Positions 35,343 through 45,166 are shown, counted from the stretch's first letter. The stretch is DNA of 64,000 nucleotides from JAIBDK01 sp965261915 (GCA_965261915.1 CBDHDW010000013.1:1612001-1676000), one strand, 5' to 3'. Numbers and translations: made by a program. The notes: generated from the sequence alone by a model not told the origin.

Positions 35343-36221
35343 ATGACCATGAAATGCGTCACTTATAACATCCAATACAGTAAAGGCCGAGATGGTGTCT
35401 GTGATTTAAGCCGGATCATCGACGAAATCAGCGGTGCCGATATCATTGCACTACAGGAGGTGGAGCGGTTCTGGCCAAGATCAGGGAGTATCGACCAGGT
35501 TAACGTTCTGTCCGATCATTTCAGCGACTACTATTGGGCCTATGGTGCGGGTGTTGACATTCATGACCCAACATCATCTCCAGCGGATAACCGCCGACGA
35601 CAATTTGGCAACATGCTGCTGAGTCGTTACCCACTTCAACAGATTCGCAATCATCTGCTGCCGAAGTACAGCAGTCTGGACTCTCTCAGCATTCAACGCA
35701 GTGCACTCGAAGCAACCATAGCGTTTGAAAATGCACCTCAGGTTGCCTTGCTTCGGGTCTATTCAATTCACTTAACACACCTGTCACCAGAAACCCGATT
35801 AGCGCAAATCGAATGTATTCTGGATGTTCACCATAACGCACTTCATGAGGGATATGCCGTACAAGGCGACGTAAGCGGCACGGATTGGGAAACCGGAATT
35901 GAGCAACAGGTGGTTAGCGCAGACGCTCTACTTTTTGGTGATTTGAACTGCCAGCCGGATTCAGAAGAATACAATTGTCTTGCCGGCCCGGTCAGTGATT
36001 ATGGCGGTCATATTACAAGCCTGGATGGATTGGTTGATGCCTGGTGTTATTGCGGCGGTGAAAAAATGCGCGGTTGTAGCGGTGATGTCAACGATATACC
36101 TGCGCGTCTGGATTACTGTTTCGCCAGCACATCAATCCGCGATTCACTGAAATCGTGTTGGGTGGATGACAAGGCAACCGGCTCAGATCATTTGCCGGTC
36201 TGGGTCGAAATCGATATATAG
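35343..36221 (+). CDS. Endonuclease/exonuclease/phosphatase (EEP) family protein
   Basis: The protein has about 292 residues from ATG 35343; the frame is open upstream to 35274 without a good start. EEP motifs are CVTYNIQYSKGRDGV, IIALQEVERF (metal Glu), SIHLTHLSPETR, LLFGDLNCQP (D-x-N) and the terminal GSDHLPVWVEI (Asp-His). It cleaves phosphodiester or phosphomonoester bonds with Mg; the substrate could be nucleic acid, a lipid headgroup or another molecule. No signal peptide is apparent from this start. Confidence 0.85.
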   Translation: MTMKCVTYNIQYSKGRDGVCDLSRIIDEISGADIIALQEVERFWPRSGSIDQVNVLSDHFSDYYWAYGAGVDIHDPTSSPADNRRRQFGNMLLSRYPLQQIRNHLLPKYSSLDSLSIQRSALEATIAFENAPQVALLRVYSIHLTHLSPETRLAQIECILDVHHNALHEGYAVQGDVSGTDWETGIEQQVVSADALLFGDLNCQPDSEEYNCLAGPVSDYGGHITSLDGLVDAWCYCGGEKMRGCSGDVNDIPARLDYCFASTSIRDSLKSCWVDDKATGSDHLPVWVEIDI

Positions 36222-36519
36222 GGAAACCAGCAAACACCCCGGGATGGAAAGTTGTGCCCTGTTTTTATAGAATGGATTTTCTTGTTGTGAATTTCTAGTC
36301 AGGCAAGGAACGAATAAACCACAGGGAAATTCACCGATGCAGATGCCGACTTATTAGCGTTGCGCTGCGTATCAAAATCGGCAGACAATAACCTGATTAT
36401 TAGGCCATTTTCAGGTCATTGATTTATTTGGCTCCTGAATGTAATATCCAGCCCCGTTTTTAGCGATGCTCGAGATTTTTGATGCATCGTAAGTTACTCA
36501 TATTTAAAGGTTAATTATC
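36222..36519. other. Intergenic stretch before tpiA
   Basis: About 300 nt without a convincing gene. The last part holds TTTAAAGGTTAATTATC just before the tpiA GTG, with AAAGG as a modest ribosome-binding site. No hairpin with a T-tract and no strong promoter consensus was found. Confidence 0.4.
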
Positions 36520-37269
36520 GTGCGTAGACCTCTGGTTGCCGGAAACTGGAAAATGAATGGTGATCGAGCCATGGCAGAGTCGTTGTGTAGCGGGATTGTT
36601 CGTGGCGCTCGCGCACTCGATAACGTCGAAATCGTCCTCTGCCCGCCGTATACTTTACTAACAACTGTTGACCTCGCCGTTCAAGACAGCAACTGTAAAC
36701 TGGGTGCGCAGGATATGGATCTGAATGATGCAGGTGCCTTTACCGGTCAGGTTTCGGCAAATATGCTGAAAGACAGCGGTTGCGATTACGTTATTCTCGG
36801 GCATTCTGAACGGCGAACAATTTACCGAGAAACCGATCAGCTCGTTGCTGACAAGGTTCAAAAGGCGCTTGAAAGCAGCCTCATCGCGATTTTATGCGTT
36901 GGTGAAACTCAGGAAGAAAGAGCGGAAGGAACCACTGAGGCGGTAGTTTCACGTCAGATTCGAGCCGTTGTTGATACCGTTGGCATCGAAAATTTCACCA
37001 ATATCGTCATCGCTTACGAACCGGTTTGGGCGATTGGCACGGGCTTAACCGCGACCCCGGATCAGGCACAAGCGGTTCACAAAGCGATTCGTGATCAGTT
37101 AAATGCACTGAACTCCGAAATAGCCGACGGTTGCAGAATTCTCTATGGCGGCAGCATGAAGCCGGAAAACGCAGCCGAACTGATTTCAAAGCCGGATATC
37201 GACGGCGGACTCATCGGCGGCGCAGCACTACAAGACGATAGTTTCCTTGCAATTTGCGGCGCCGCTTAA
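36520..37269 (+). CDS. tpiA: Triosephosphate isomerase
   Basis: This 249-residue (beta/alpha)8 enzyme interconverts dihydroxyacetone phosphate and glyceraldehyde-3-phosphate in glycolysis and gluconeogenesis. Visible residues are NWKMN (Lys near residue 11), the His in LGHSERR (electrophile) and the catalytic Glu in AYEPVWAIGTG, with loop-6 following; GGSMKPENA is also present. The start is GTG 36520, chosen because the family begins M-R-x-P-L-V-A-G-N-W-K-M-N. secG follows 30 nt downstream, the usual order. Confidence 0.95.
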   Translation: MRRPLVAGNWKMNGDRAMAESLCSGIVRGARALDNVEIVLCPPYTLLTTVDLAVQDSNCKLGAQDMDLNDAGAFTGQVSANMLKDSGCDYVILGHSERRTIYRETDQLVADKVQKALESSLIAILCVGETQEERAEGTTEAVVSRQIRAVVDTVGIENFTNIVIAYEPVWAIGTGLTATPDQAQAVHKAIRDQLNALNSEIADGCRILYGGSMKPENAAELISKPDIDGGLIGGAALQDDSFLAICGAA

Positions 37270-37299
37270 AAACACAATTACGAACTAACGAATACAATC

Positions 37300-37653
37300 A
37301 TGGTTTCCAATTTACTCCTCGTCGCTCACCTGATCATTGCAGTAATCATTATCATTCTGGTACTCCTGCAACAAGGTAAAGGCGCAGACATGGGCGCGGC
37401 TTTCGGTGGCGGTTCTTCACAATCGCTGTTCGGTGCCAGAGGTTCCGCCAACTTTCTCAGTAGAGCGACCTCGATTCTCGTTACCGCTTTCTTTGTTACC
37501 AGCCTGGTACTGGCTTTTGTCTATACCAGACAAGGTGAAGACCGAAGTATCCTCGACGGATCTGTTATCGAACAGGTTGAAGAACAGGCAGCGGACGCAA
37601 CCGTACCCGACGAAGCGGACGACGACTCCGACGTCCCGGCAACACCTGAGTAA
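37300..37653 (+). CDS. secG: Preprotein translocase subunit SecG
   Basis: This 117-residue auxiliary subunit of the SecYEG channel aids protein export across the inner membrane. It has two hydrophobic helices (~5-25 and ~50-72) joined by the family loop LLQQGKGADMGAAFGGGSSQSLFGARG. The C-terminal tail is acidic and rich in Glu/Asp, longer than the E. coli tail. It is co-directional with tpiA and followed by tRNA-Leu 25 nt later. Confidence 0.93.
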   Translation: MVSNLLLVAHLIIAVIIIILVLLQQGKGADMGAAFGGGSSQSLFGARGSANFLSRATSILVTAFFVTSLVLAFVYTRQGEDRSILDGSVIEQVEEQAADATVPDEADDDSDVPATPE

Positions 37654-37678
37654 TCAAAAGAAAAAAGAACTGACAAAA

Positions 37679-37763
37679 GCCGAAGTGGTGGAACTGGTAG
37701 ACACGCAGTCTTGAGGGGGCTGTGCTTCACGGCGTGCGGGTTCGAGTCCCGCCTTCGGCACCA
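37679..37763 (+). tRNA. tRNA-Leu (anticodon GAG)
   Basis: The 85-nt class II tRNA has an encoded CCA. Acceptor GCCGAAG (37679-37685) pairs with CTTCGGC (37753-37759), followed by A and CCA. The anticodon stem CAGTC/GGCTG encloses loop TTGAGGG with GAG. A long variable arm and TTCGAGT in the T-loop region complete it. It reads CUC/CUU leucine codons. Position right after secG is typical of beta/gammaproteobacteria. Confidence 0.97.
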
Positions 37764-37799
37764 CCGATAACAATAACAACCCATAACAAACATCGATTG

Positions 37800-37820
37800 G
37801 CCGCCTTGAGCGGCTTTTTT
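37800..37820 (+). terminator. Rho-independent terminator after tRNA-Leu
   Basis: GCCGC (37800-37804), loop CTTGA and GCGGC (37810-37814) are followed by six Ts. It ends the tpiA-secG-tRNA-Leu unit. Confidence 0.85.
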
Positions 37821-38219
37821 ATTGGGTTAACATAAATGCCAATTGCTTAGGAACATTGAGCCTTCGGCGATTTTCAGACTACGGACTGTTTAGAGTGCAG
37901 TCAACTGGTTACCCATGGGTTGATGGTAGCGGAAGCGTCAAAAGTCAGGTAAATTGTTCCTGAAAAATCGCTTTCCCTCTGATTATTTCGGAAGTGCTCA
38001 ATCTGCGATAAACTACCGACATATCGTAAGTGTTAACTCTGTAGAAACTGATAACAGTCTATTTCAGTTTCGTATTTTGATAGGAGACTAACTAAACGCG
38101 ATTATGGGATTCATCGAATCAAAAAGTTGATTATTAGTTCTCATTTGCCTGGTGTTTTGTTTTGTATTTTCTGTCATTTTATGTGGCTTATTTGGCTGAA
38201 ATTTAAACCGGCTTCAGCG
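37821..38219. other. Gene-free stretch between terminator and LuxR gene
   Basis: About 400 nt. No coding frame, RNA gene or clear IS remnant was recognised. It lies on the 3' side of the minus-strand LuxR gene. This is the left border of the block separating tRNA-Leu from nuoA. Confidence 0.4.
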
Positions 38220-39053
38220 CTAATCATGAACCTGGGTAATTTTTTTGAAGAATATTGCGAACAATTCCTGCTGTGATGAAATATTAAGTTTGGCGTATAT
38301 GTTTCGACGGTGAATCCGCACAGTACCGACCGATATACCCAGCGTTTTTGAAATTGCTTCAGAAGAATGACCTTCCAACACCTGAGCGATAACCTGCGTC
38401 TCCCGGGGTGTAATACGATCACTAAAAAGTTCTTCCACCGACTTTTCGATCAGTGAATGATCATCCTGATTCTGTTCTGTATTCGTCGATGATTTGAAAT
38501 AACTTGCTGCTCCTTGCCATTGTCGACGAGCCAGGCCGATCACAATGGGGGCAACTTTATTTAATAGTCTGAATTCGCGTGCTGAAAATCGTGGATGCGC
38601 TTTTGATCTCATTAACGAAATAACCGCTGCCACGTCGGACGAAAGATAAAAGATAAAACCGATTTCTTCAGAAAGACCCGTCCGTTTGTAATAAGAACGG
38701 TAGTACTCACTTTGTAAGAACCGATCTGGCGCGATATCGTTTAGACGATAAAGGCCGGTTTCGTATCTTTTTTTACAGGCTTTAAAAAAAGGATCCAGCA
38801 AATAGGGGCCCTTGATGTAGTCATCAACGAAAACCGTTTGTTGCTCGAAAGAATAAGTATGCGCAAGACAAGCGGGTTGATCTTCGTTGCAGTAGGCAAA
38901 CACCACCGAATAGTCGATCTCTACGAGTTTTCTCAACGAGTCGACCAGTTTTTGCTGAAAATCCTCCTTACCAATGGAATCAATACACAGCCCTAAAAGG
39001 TCTTCCCATTGGTTATTTTCTTTGAATACCCGTTCTTCTATTTGTGTGGTCAA
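38220..39053 (-). CDS. LuxR-type transcriptional regulator
   Basis: The protein has 277 residues. The last ~65 form a GerE/LuxR helix-turn-helix: ITPRETQVIAQVLEGHSSEAISKTLGISVGTVRIHRRNIYAKL. The N-terminal ~190 residues are a sensor region of unrecognised ligand, with aromatic and acidic residues around DIAPDRFLQSEYYRSYY and the FSAREFRLLNKVAPI helix. It is divergent from the polyamine-type ABC operon and probably regulates it (inference from position). Confidence 0.85.
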   Translation of the reverse strand: MTTQIEERVFKENNQWEDLLGLCIDSIGKEDFQQKLVDSLRKLVEIDYSVVFAYCNEDQPACLAHTYSFEQQTVFVDDYIKGPYLLDPFFKACKKRYETGLYRLNDIAPDRFLQSEYYRSYYKRTGLSEEIGFIFYLSSDVAAVISLMRSKAHPRFSAREFRLLNKVAPIVIGLARRQWQGAASYFKSSTNTEQNQDDHSLIEKSVEELFSDRITPRETQVIAQVLEGHSSEAISKTLGISVGTVRIHRRNIYAKLNISSQQELFAIFFKKITQVHD

Positions 39054-39232
39054 GGTGCTTTTGCCGAATTCTTGCTGCTTTCTCTATATAAATAAGATCG
39101 CGCTATATATTTTATATATACCTTATTTTTTGGTTTTATTTGAATATTGTCTGTTTACATGGTATACAACAATTATTAAAAACACAACTTTATTCGCTTA
39201 ATGAGGTATACACACATCAAGTACAGTCGCTT
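39054..39232. promoter_or_regulatory. Divergent LuxR/ABC-operon control region with repeated GGTATACA
   Basis: The 179-nt region is very AT-rich. GGTATACA occurs at 39161-39168 and 39205-39212, both centred on the palindrome GTATAC and 44 bp (about four helix turns) apart, so they are candidate operator half-sites for the LuxR regulator. Several TATA-like boxes (TATATA runs around 39085-39125) suit promoters in both directions. Confidence 0.4.
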
Positions 39233-40345
39233 ATGGATACCGTAGCTGCTTTCGAAGGGGTATCCAAACACTTCGGTGATGTGGTCGCTGCGCACAACCT
39301 GAATCTCGAAATTGCCAGCGGTGAATTCTTGTCTCTTTTGGGACCGTCTGGTTGTGGGAAAACCACTTCGCTAAGAATGATTGCGGGTTTTGACCAACCC
39401 ACAGAAGGAAAGGTTTATCTCGAAGGGATTTGCGTGAATAACCGGCCTTCCTACCGACGGCCTGTAAACATGGTGTTTCAGCAATATGCATTGTTCCCCC
39501 ATCTGAACGTGGCAGACAACGTGGCGTATGGTCCGCGCCAGGTTTCTTCCAGGCAGGAATTGGTTGATATCAATCGTCGGGTAAGCGAGATGCTCGAGTT
39601 AGTGCAATTGGGCGGGTACGAGAAGCGCAGAATATGGGAGCTTTCCGGAGGTCAGCAACAGCGTGTGGCATTAGCCCGCGCGTTGATCAACAGACCGAAG
39701 GTTTTGCTGCTGGATGAACCTCTGGCCGCGCTAGATCGAAAGCTTCGTCGAGATATGCAGATTGAGCTTCAAAACCTCCAGCGAAACGTCGGCATCACAT
39801 TCATATTGGTTACCCATGATCAGGAAGAAGCCCTCTCAATGAGTGATCGTGTATGCATTATGAAAGACGGTGAAATCGTACAGGCAGGAAGCCCGCTGGA
39901 GCTTTATGACAAACCGAGAAATCGTTATGTAGCGGATTTCGTAGGCAAATCCAATTTCTTCGATGGCGAATTCGTACAAACCGGCACAGATCAAGTTGAT
40001 ATCGTATTGGACTGCGGCCTGGCTGTTCAGTTGTCGTCGAACTGTTGTCCGAAATCATTCCGTTCAGGCGATCAGATAACCGTCAGCATTCGTCCTGAAC
40101 AACTATTCATATATCGAAATGAAAATGAGCTTCAGGAAAACAGCGCCCTGACGGTCAAGGCAACTGTCCTCAATCGAATTTTTCTTGGTGAACAAACCGA
40201 ATATCTGGTGCGAAACGAGCAGCTTGGCGAATTTCTTGTTTTGTCACCGCGCCGAAGCGAACTCAGCGCAACACCATTTGAGGCTAATGAAACGGTATTT
40301 GTGGCCTGCAACCGGGATACTGCTCTCGTATTAGACGGAGCGTAA
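39233..40345 (+). CDS. potA: Polyamine-type ABC transporter ATPase (PotA-like)
   Basis: The protein has about 370 residues from ATG 39233; the frame is open upstream, but the protein-like part starts with MDTVAAFEGVSKHFGDV. It has Walker A GPSGCGKTT, Q-loop VFQQYALFPHL, signature LSGGQQQRVALARAL, Walker B VLLLDEPLAALD and H-loop VTHDQEEALSM. The C-terminal TOBE_2 domain (~280-370) is typical of PotA/PotG. It energises uptake through the two permeases downstream. Confidence 0.88.
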   Translation: MDTVAAFEGVSKHFGDVVAAHNLNLEIASGEFLSLLGPSGCGKTTSLRMIAGFDQPTEGKVYLEGICVNNRPSYRRPVNMVFQQYALFPHLNVADNVAYGPRQVSSRQELVDINRRVSEMLELVQLGGYEKRRIWELSGGQQQRVALARALINRPKVLLLDEPLAALDRKLRRDMQIELQNLQRNVGITFILVTHDQEEALSMSDRVCIMKDGEIVQAGSPLELYDKPRNRYVADFVGKSNFFDGEFVQTGTDQVDIVLDCGLAVQLSSNCCPKSFRSGDQITVSIRPEQLFIYRNENELQENSALTVKATVLNRIFLGEQTEYLVRNEQLGEFLVLSPRRSELSATPFEANETVFVACNRDTALVLDGA

Positions 40346-40390
40346 AACTTAATAATACAACCATCAATCGTATAACCACAGGAGAACAAT

Positions 40391-41551
40391 ATGTCTAAAG
40401 ACAATGATAAAACGATCACCAGCAAGCAGTTTATGCATCAGCTTTGGCGCTACAAGGAAGGCTCGATTAGCCGTCGTGAGTTTCTGGGTGTAACGGGTCT
40501 TGGTATGGCAACTGCCGTGCTTGGTACCGCCATGCCCAGCCTTGCGCCTCGTAAAGTCATGGCCGACGGAGCACTGGGTGACCGACTGGTATTTTCAACC
40601 TGGCCAAACTACTGGAATCAGGCAAATCTGGACGAGTTTACTTCAAGTACCGGCGTTAATATCCAGATCAATGCATTTGGATCAAATGAAGAGATGCTCG
40701 CCAAGCTGCAGGCGGGCGGCACCGGCTGGGATGTCTTCGTACCGACCAACTACACTATTTCAAACTATGTCGAACTCGACCTCATTCAGGAACTGGAGCT
40801 GTCAAGAATTCCGAACTATGACGCGTCAGCAAACAACCCCAAATTCGCCGGACCGGCGAGGGTTAACGGTAAAGTGTACTGCGTACCAAAAAACTGGGGA
40901 ACCACTGGGTTTATTTTAAATTCCAGCAAAATCACCAGCGGGCCAAAATCATGGAAAGACTTTTTTGATATAACCAAGGGTGAAGCGTCAGGGCGCGTTA
41001 TCGTGCACGACTACCAGTTAACCACCATTGGTGCTGCACTTTGTGCATTGGGTTACTCGTTTAACTCAATCGATGAAAAGGAACTCGCTGAAGCTGAAGC
41101 AGTACTAATAGACGCTAAGCCTCATCTGTTTGCGATTACCTCGGATTATCAACCCGGAATGCGCACAGGTGATGCCTGGATGTCTATCTGCTGGAACGGT
41201 GATGCAACCCAGCTTAAGAACGATATCCCGGAAATGGAATATGTAATCGCCAGCGATGGTGGAGAAATCTGGACTGACTTTTACGCCATACCCAAAGAAG
41301 CTCCTCACCTTGATGCGGCCTATGCATTCCTGAATTACATGCAAGACCCTGCTGTCCAGGCGAAAGATGCCGAGTCTCATGGCTACGCGCCAACAGATTC
41401 ACGCGCAATTGCGCTGCAGCCCGAATCACTGGCCAGTGATCCGATACTCCATCCAGCAGTGGAGTTGATGAATGGCCTGGAATTCGGGGCTGCGCAAACC
41501 CTGACCGACCCGAACCGCGCAGAACTAATCGCGCGATTTAAATCGGCCTAA
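40391..41551 (+). CDS. potD: Polyamine-type periplasmic binding protein (PotD-like), Tat signal
   Basis: The protein has 386 residues, and AGGAGAAC precedes the ATG. The N-terminus carries a twin-arginine signal, SRREFLGVTGLGMATAVLG (residues ~28-46), so export is probably through Tat, already folded. The mature protein shows the PotD/PotF pattern: LVFSTWPNYWNQANLDEF, GSNEEMLAKLQAGGTGWDVFVP and the hinge region GTTGFILNSSKI. It binds spermidine/putrescine or a related amine; the exact ligand is unknown. Confidence 0.87.
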   Translation: MSKDNDKTITSKQFMHQLWRYKEGSISRREFLGVTGLGMATAVLGTAMPSLAPRKVMADGALGDRLVFSTWPNYWNQANLDEFTSSTGVNIQINAFGSNEEMLAKLQAGGTGWDVFVPTNYTISNYVELDLIQELELSRIPNYDASANNPKFAGPARVNGKVYCVPKNWGTTGFILNSSKITSGPKSWKDFFDITKGEASGRVIVHDYQLTTIGAALCALGYSFNSIDEKELAEAEAVLIDAKPHLFAITSDYQPGMRTGDAWMSICWNGDATQLKNDIPEMEYVIASDGGEIWTDFYAIPKEAPHLDAAYAFLNYMQDPAVQAKDAESHGYAPTDSRAIALQPESLASDPILHPAVELMNGLEFGAAQTLTDPNRAELIARFKSA

Positions 41552-41585
41552 CTTAGTAATTTCATTTACAACTCCAACTTGAAAG

Positions 41586-42455
41586 ATGTCGATGGGGGAT
41601 AAAAGCTTTTCAAAAGGGAGGCTAACCGCGTTATTGTTAGCCCCGACCACATTGTGGTTTTTGTTTCTTTTGATAATGCCTCTCATCGTCATCTTTATTT
41701 TTAGTTTTGGAGAGCGCGCAGCAGTCGGAGGATATGGAGGCGGATTTACATTTGAGCAGTATGCCAATCTGCCCGCACGTCTAAAAGCCTTTCAAAACAC
41801 GCTAACCTATGCCCCTCTGGGCACCTTGCTCAGTTTGCTGGTGGCTTATCCACTCGCCTATTTCCTCGCCGTCAAAGTCGATCGGCGATTCAAAGTTGTT
41901 TTACTGATTCTTGTCATTGTCCCGTTCTGGACAAGCTTGTTAATTCGAACCTACGCCTGGATTTACATCCTCGGCGGTCGCGGAATTCCCGCGGTTCTGG
42001 AATGGATCGGTATAGAAGGTGTACGATTAATCAATACCCCCACTGCCGTTCTTATCGGCATCGTTTACGGCTACCTGCCGTTGATGATCTTTCCGATTTA
42101 CGTTTCTCTTGAGAAGCTCGACAAAAGCTTGCTCGAAGCGTCCAATGATCTGGGCGGAAGCCCGATCAAAACCTTTTTTCGCGTGACCCTGCCGCTTTCC
42201 ATGCCCGGAGTCGCGACGGGTTGTATGCTGGTATTCATTCTACTCATGGGAGAATTTCTGATCCCCGCTTTTCTCGGCGGTGGAAAAGTATTCTTCATTG
42301 GCAATGCCATGGTCGATCTCTTCCTGCAATCCAGAAACTGGCCGTTTGGGTCTGCACTTGCAGTGAGTCTCGTGGTTATTATGCTGGTCACTGTCACCCT
42401 GTATATGAAGATGGCAATGCGTAACAAAACCGGCGATGACACGCCGCTAATGTAG
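41586..42455 (+). CDS. potB: Polyamine-type ABC permease (PotB-like)
   Basis: This 289-residue inner-membrane permease has six helices; the long periplasmic loop after helix 1 (GERAAVGGYGGGFTFEQYA) is typical of PotB. The EAA loop LLEASNDLGGSPIKTFFRVTLP contacts the ATPase. The start is ATG 41586 or 41592. It is followed by potC 16 nt later. Confidence 0.87.
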   Translation: MSMGDKSFSKGRLTALLLAPTTLWFLFLLIMPLIVIFIFSFGERAAVGGYGGGFTFEQYANLPARLKAFQNTLTYAPLGTLLSLLVAYPLAYFLAVKVDRRFKVVLLILVIVPFWTSLLIRTYAWIYILGGRGIPAVLEWIGIEGVRLINTPTAVLIGIVYGYLPLMIFPIYVSLEKLDKSLLEASNDLGGSPIKTFFRVTLPLSMPGVATGCMLVFILLMGEFLIPAFLGGGKVFFIGNAMVDLFLQSRNWPFGSALAVSLVVIMLVTVTLYMKMAMRNKTGDDTPLM

Positions 42456-42471
42456 ATCAGGATAATCTGAC

Positions 42472-43284
42472 ATGCGGCTCTACGCCATATTTGTTTACCT
42501 TTTTCTCTATGTCCCGATCGGATTTATAGTGCTATTCAGTTTTAGCGCCGGCCGCCACGCCAGCGAATTCAAAGGTTTCTCCACGCAATGGTACGGTAAG
42601 GCATTGTCCAACCCCTTTGTCGGTGACGCATTTTTCACCAGTCTGGAAATTGCTTTCATCGTAGCCATTCTATCCAGCTTGATGGGAACAGCCGCAGCGT
42701 TGGCACTGCAGCGGTTGAAAGGGCCCGTTCGCGCCCTGTTCGACGGACTGATCTATATTTCAATCATGATTCCTGGCATTGTGATCGGCATTGCAACACT
42801 GGTGGCACTGGTGACAGTATTTGATTTTCTGAATCCCATGCTGGCGGCTGTCTGGCCAGAAGGATCGAAACCGCCTCAACTTAGCATGGGTTATTTATCC
42901 GTTATCGCCGCCCACACCCTGTTCACGATGTCTCTGGTGATTATTCTGATTCGAGCACGCATCGACGGCATGGATCGAGCGCTTATCGAAGCTTCAATGG
43001 ATTTGTATGCTACGCCCTGGAAAACTTTTTATCAGGTCACATTGCCACAAATTTATCCCGCTGTCCTCGCAGGATTTCTGTTGAGTTTTACATTCAGCTT
43101 CGATGATTTTGTTATTTCATTTTTTGTCGCCGGTGCCAATACCACCCTTCCGATTTATGTTTTCTCATCCATTCGACGCGGTATCACACCGGAGGTCAAT
43201 GCCATCGGAACAATGGTGCTTGCCGGCTCGCTAATTTTATTAATCACTGCTCAGTTACTCATTCGGCAACGCCAAAAATCCTGA
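42472..43284 (+). CDS. potC: Polyamine-type ABC permease (PotC-like)
   Basis: This 270-residue partner permease has helices at LFLYVPIGFIVLFSFS and beyond, FKGFSTQWYGKAL after helix 1, and EAA loop LIEASMDLYATPWKTFYQVTLP. It ends the ATPase-binding protein-permease-permease operon. No clear terminator follows in the next 270 nt. Confidence 0.88.
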   Translation: MRLYAIFVYLFLYVPIGFIVLFSFSAGRHASEFKGFSTQWYGKALSNPFVGDAFFTSLEIAFIVAILSSLMGTAAALALQRLKGPVRALFDGLIYISIMIPGIVIGIATLVALVTVFDFLNPMLAAVWPEGSKPPQLSMGYLSVIAAHTLFTMSLVIILIRARIDGMDRALIEASMDLYATPWKTFYQVTLPQIYPAVLAGFLLSFTFSFDDFVISFFVAGANTTLPIYVFSSIRRGITPEVNAIGTMVLAGSLILLITAQLLIRQRQKS

Positions 43285-43556
43285 ACACTCGCATTCACGC
43301 CAGATTGTGATGTTGGTTTCAATATATTGTTCTGGATTAATACGGGAATATCTCAGGCGACACCCACACCCCGATTGCTCAAATATCCGATAAAACAGTT
43401 CATACTTTTTTCGATAGTTGCGTAGCAACGCATTGCTAAATCGCATAACCTCGCCACCTCCAGAATTTTTAACTCTAAAACAAACAATGACCCGAAGTCA
43501 GCACACTTTCTACCCCGTTCTAGGCAATTTGTCTTTTACTGAAAATCGTTAAATTC

Positions 43557-44966
43557 TCAGGTCTTGCTGTTTGCCGATTTCCGCGGTTGCGCGCTGCCGG
43601 AATTTTTATCGCGCCTTGCCGGCGGACGTTTATTTTTTGAGCTCCTGGTATTTCCCGACGACCACACAGATTTTTTATTTGTCTTTTTCTTGTTGGATTT
43701 TCCCGGCGCCGAAGAATTTCCCCGTCCGCCTGATCCGGCATTTCTGGGGTTGGCGGATTTTGACTGATCCGATTTTGGTTTCTTCGGTTTTCTGACCGAC
43801 TTCTTGCGATTCAGGTTTGATTCTGGAACATCGTGATTCGGTTCAAAGCCATCAATCAGGCTTCTTGGTAAATGCTTTTTCAGCAGAAACTCGATATCTC
43901 CCAACTGTTCGGCTTCATCAGCACTCACCAGGGAAATTGCTTCACCGCCAGAGCCCGCCCTTCCGGTTCTGCCGATACGATGAACATAGTCTTCAGGCAC
44001 ATTGGGCAAGTCAAAATTCACCACATGGGGCAGCTGATGAATATCCAGTCCGCGTGCGGCGATGTCCGTCGCCACTAAAACCTGGGTTTTATTCTGTTTA
44101 AATTCGGCGAGCGCCCGAGTACGCTGATTCTGGGATTTATTGCCGTGTATTGCCGATGCCTTAATGTCGCATTCTTCGAGCTGCTTCGCCAATCGATTGG
44201 CGCCATGCTTAGTCCGTGTGAATACCAGAACCTGATACCAGTTTTGATCCTTTATCAGCTTGATCAGCAACGCCGACTTACGCTTTTTATCAACCGGATG
44301 AATCCATTGCTCTATTTTTTCAACAGTCGTGTTTCTCGGCGTAACCGAAATTTCCTCAGGATTTTTTACCAGCGTCTTGGCAAGCCTGCGAATGTCGTCG
44401 GAGAACGTTGCCGAAAACATCAGCGTTTGACGTTGTTTCGGCAGTAATGCGATCACTTTTTTGATGTCATGAATGAACCCCATATCGAGCATACGATCAG
44501 CTTCATCGAGCACCAAAACTTCAAGCTGATTAAACTTTACCGCATTTTGGTTATAGAGATCGAGCAGTCGGCCTGGTGTGGCGACCAGAATATCAACACC
44601 TTTACGCAGCTTCATCATCTGCGGATTGATCTTTACGCCGCCAAAAACCACCGTAGACCTTAAAGGCAGATTGGCTCCGTATGTAGATACACTGTCGCCT
44701 ACCTGTGCGGCGAGTTCCCGGGTAGGCGTGAGAATTAGCGTGCGCACGTGATTGCCCTTGACCGTATTTCCCCCAGAAAGTGTCTGCAGAATCGGTAATA
44801 CAAAACCAGCGGTTTTTCCAGTACCGGTTTGTGCCGCCCCCATGACATCTTTTCCAGACAATACTGCGGGAATTGCTTGTTGCTGGATCGGTGTTGGCTT
44901 GCCGTATTTTTGCGCTGCAATGGCCTTGAGAATGGGGGCTGAAAGTCCTAAAGAGTTGAATTCCAT
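43557..44966 (-). CDS. rhlE: DEAD-box ATP-dependent RNA helicase (RhlE-like)
   Basis: The protein has about 469 residues from ATG 44966; the frame is open ten codons further up, but MEFNSLGLSAPILKAIAAQKYGKPTPIQ is the usual start. All DEAD motifs are present: the Q motif, AQTGTGKT, PTRELA, VLDEADRMLD, SATF and HRIGRTGRAG. The C-terminal ~100 residues are Lys/Arg/Ser/Asn-rich and disordered, as in RhlE-type helicases acting on ribosomal or degradosomal RNA. Confidence 0.9.
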   Translation of the reverse strand: MEFNSLGLSAPILKAIAAQKYGKPTPIQQQAIPAVLSGKDVMGAAQTGTGKTAGFVLPILQTLSGGNTVKGNHVRTLILTPTRELAAQVGDSVSTYGANLPLRSTVVFGGVKINPQMMKLRKGVDILVATPGRLLDLYNQNAVKFNQLEVLVLDEADRMLDMGFIHDIKKVIALLPKQRQTLMFSATFSDDIRRLAKTLVKNPEEISVTPRNTTVEKIEQWIHPVDKKRKSALLIKLIKDQNWYQVLVFTRTKHGANRLAKQLEECDIKASAIHGNKSQNQRTRALAEFKQNKTQVLVATDIAARGLDIHQLPHVVNFDLPNVPEDYVHRIGRTGRAGSGGEAISLVSADEAEQLGDIEFLLKKHLPRSLIDGFEPNHDVPESNLNRKKSVRKPKKPKSDQSKSANPRNAGSGGRGNSSAPGKSNKKKTNKKSVWSSGNTRSSKNKRPPARRDKNSGSAQPRKSANSKT

Positions 44967-45166
44967 GAATAAATAGCGCGTGGTTAATTTGCGCACGCGA
45001 GCTTAACCGAAAAGGCGTTTCGAAGGTGTTTTTTTAATCCTGACCGTCTCAACAATAATCTATTGCTATCCTCGGTATTTGGATTGCATTATGCTCCGTG
45101 GAAATCATTTTCGGCAAATCCGCCGGATTAACCGTTCTTGCAATACTTCAATCTGTTTAATACAAG

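Noticed and set aside
37679..37763. tRNA-Leu as attachment site of an integrated element
   Set aside because: I found no second copy of the tRNA 3' end and no integrase gene in the window.
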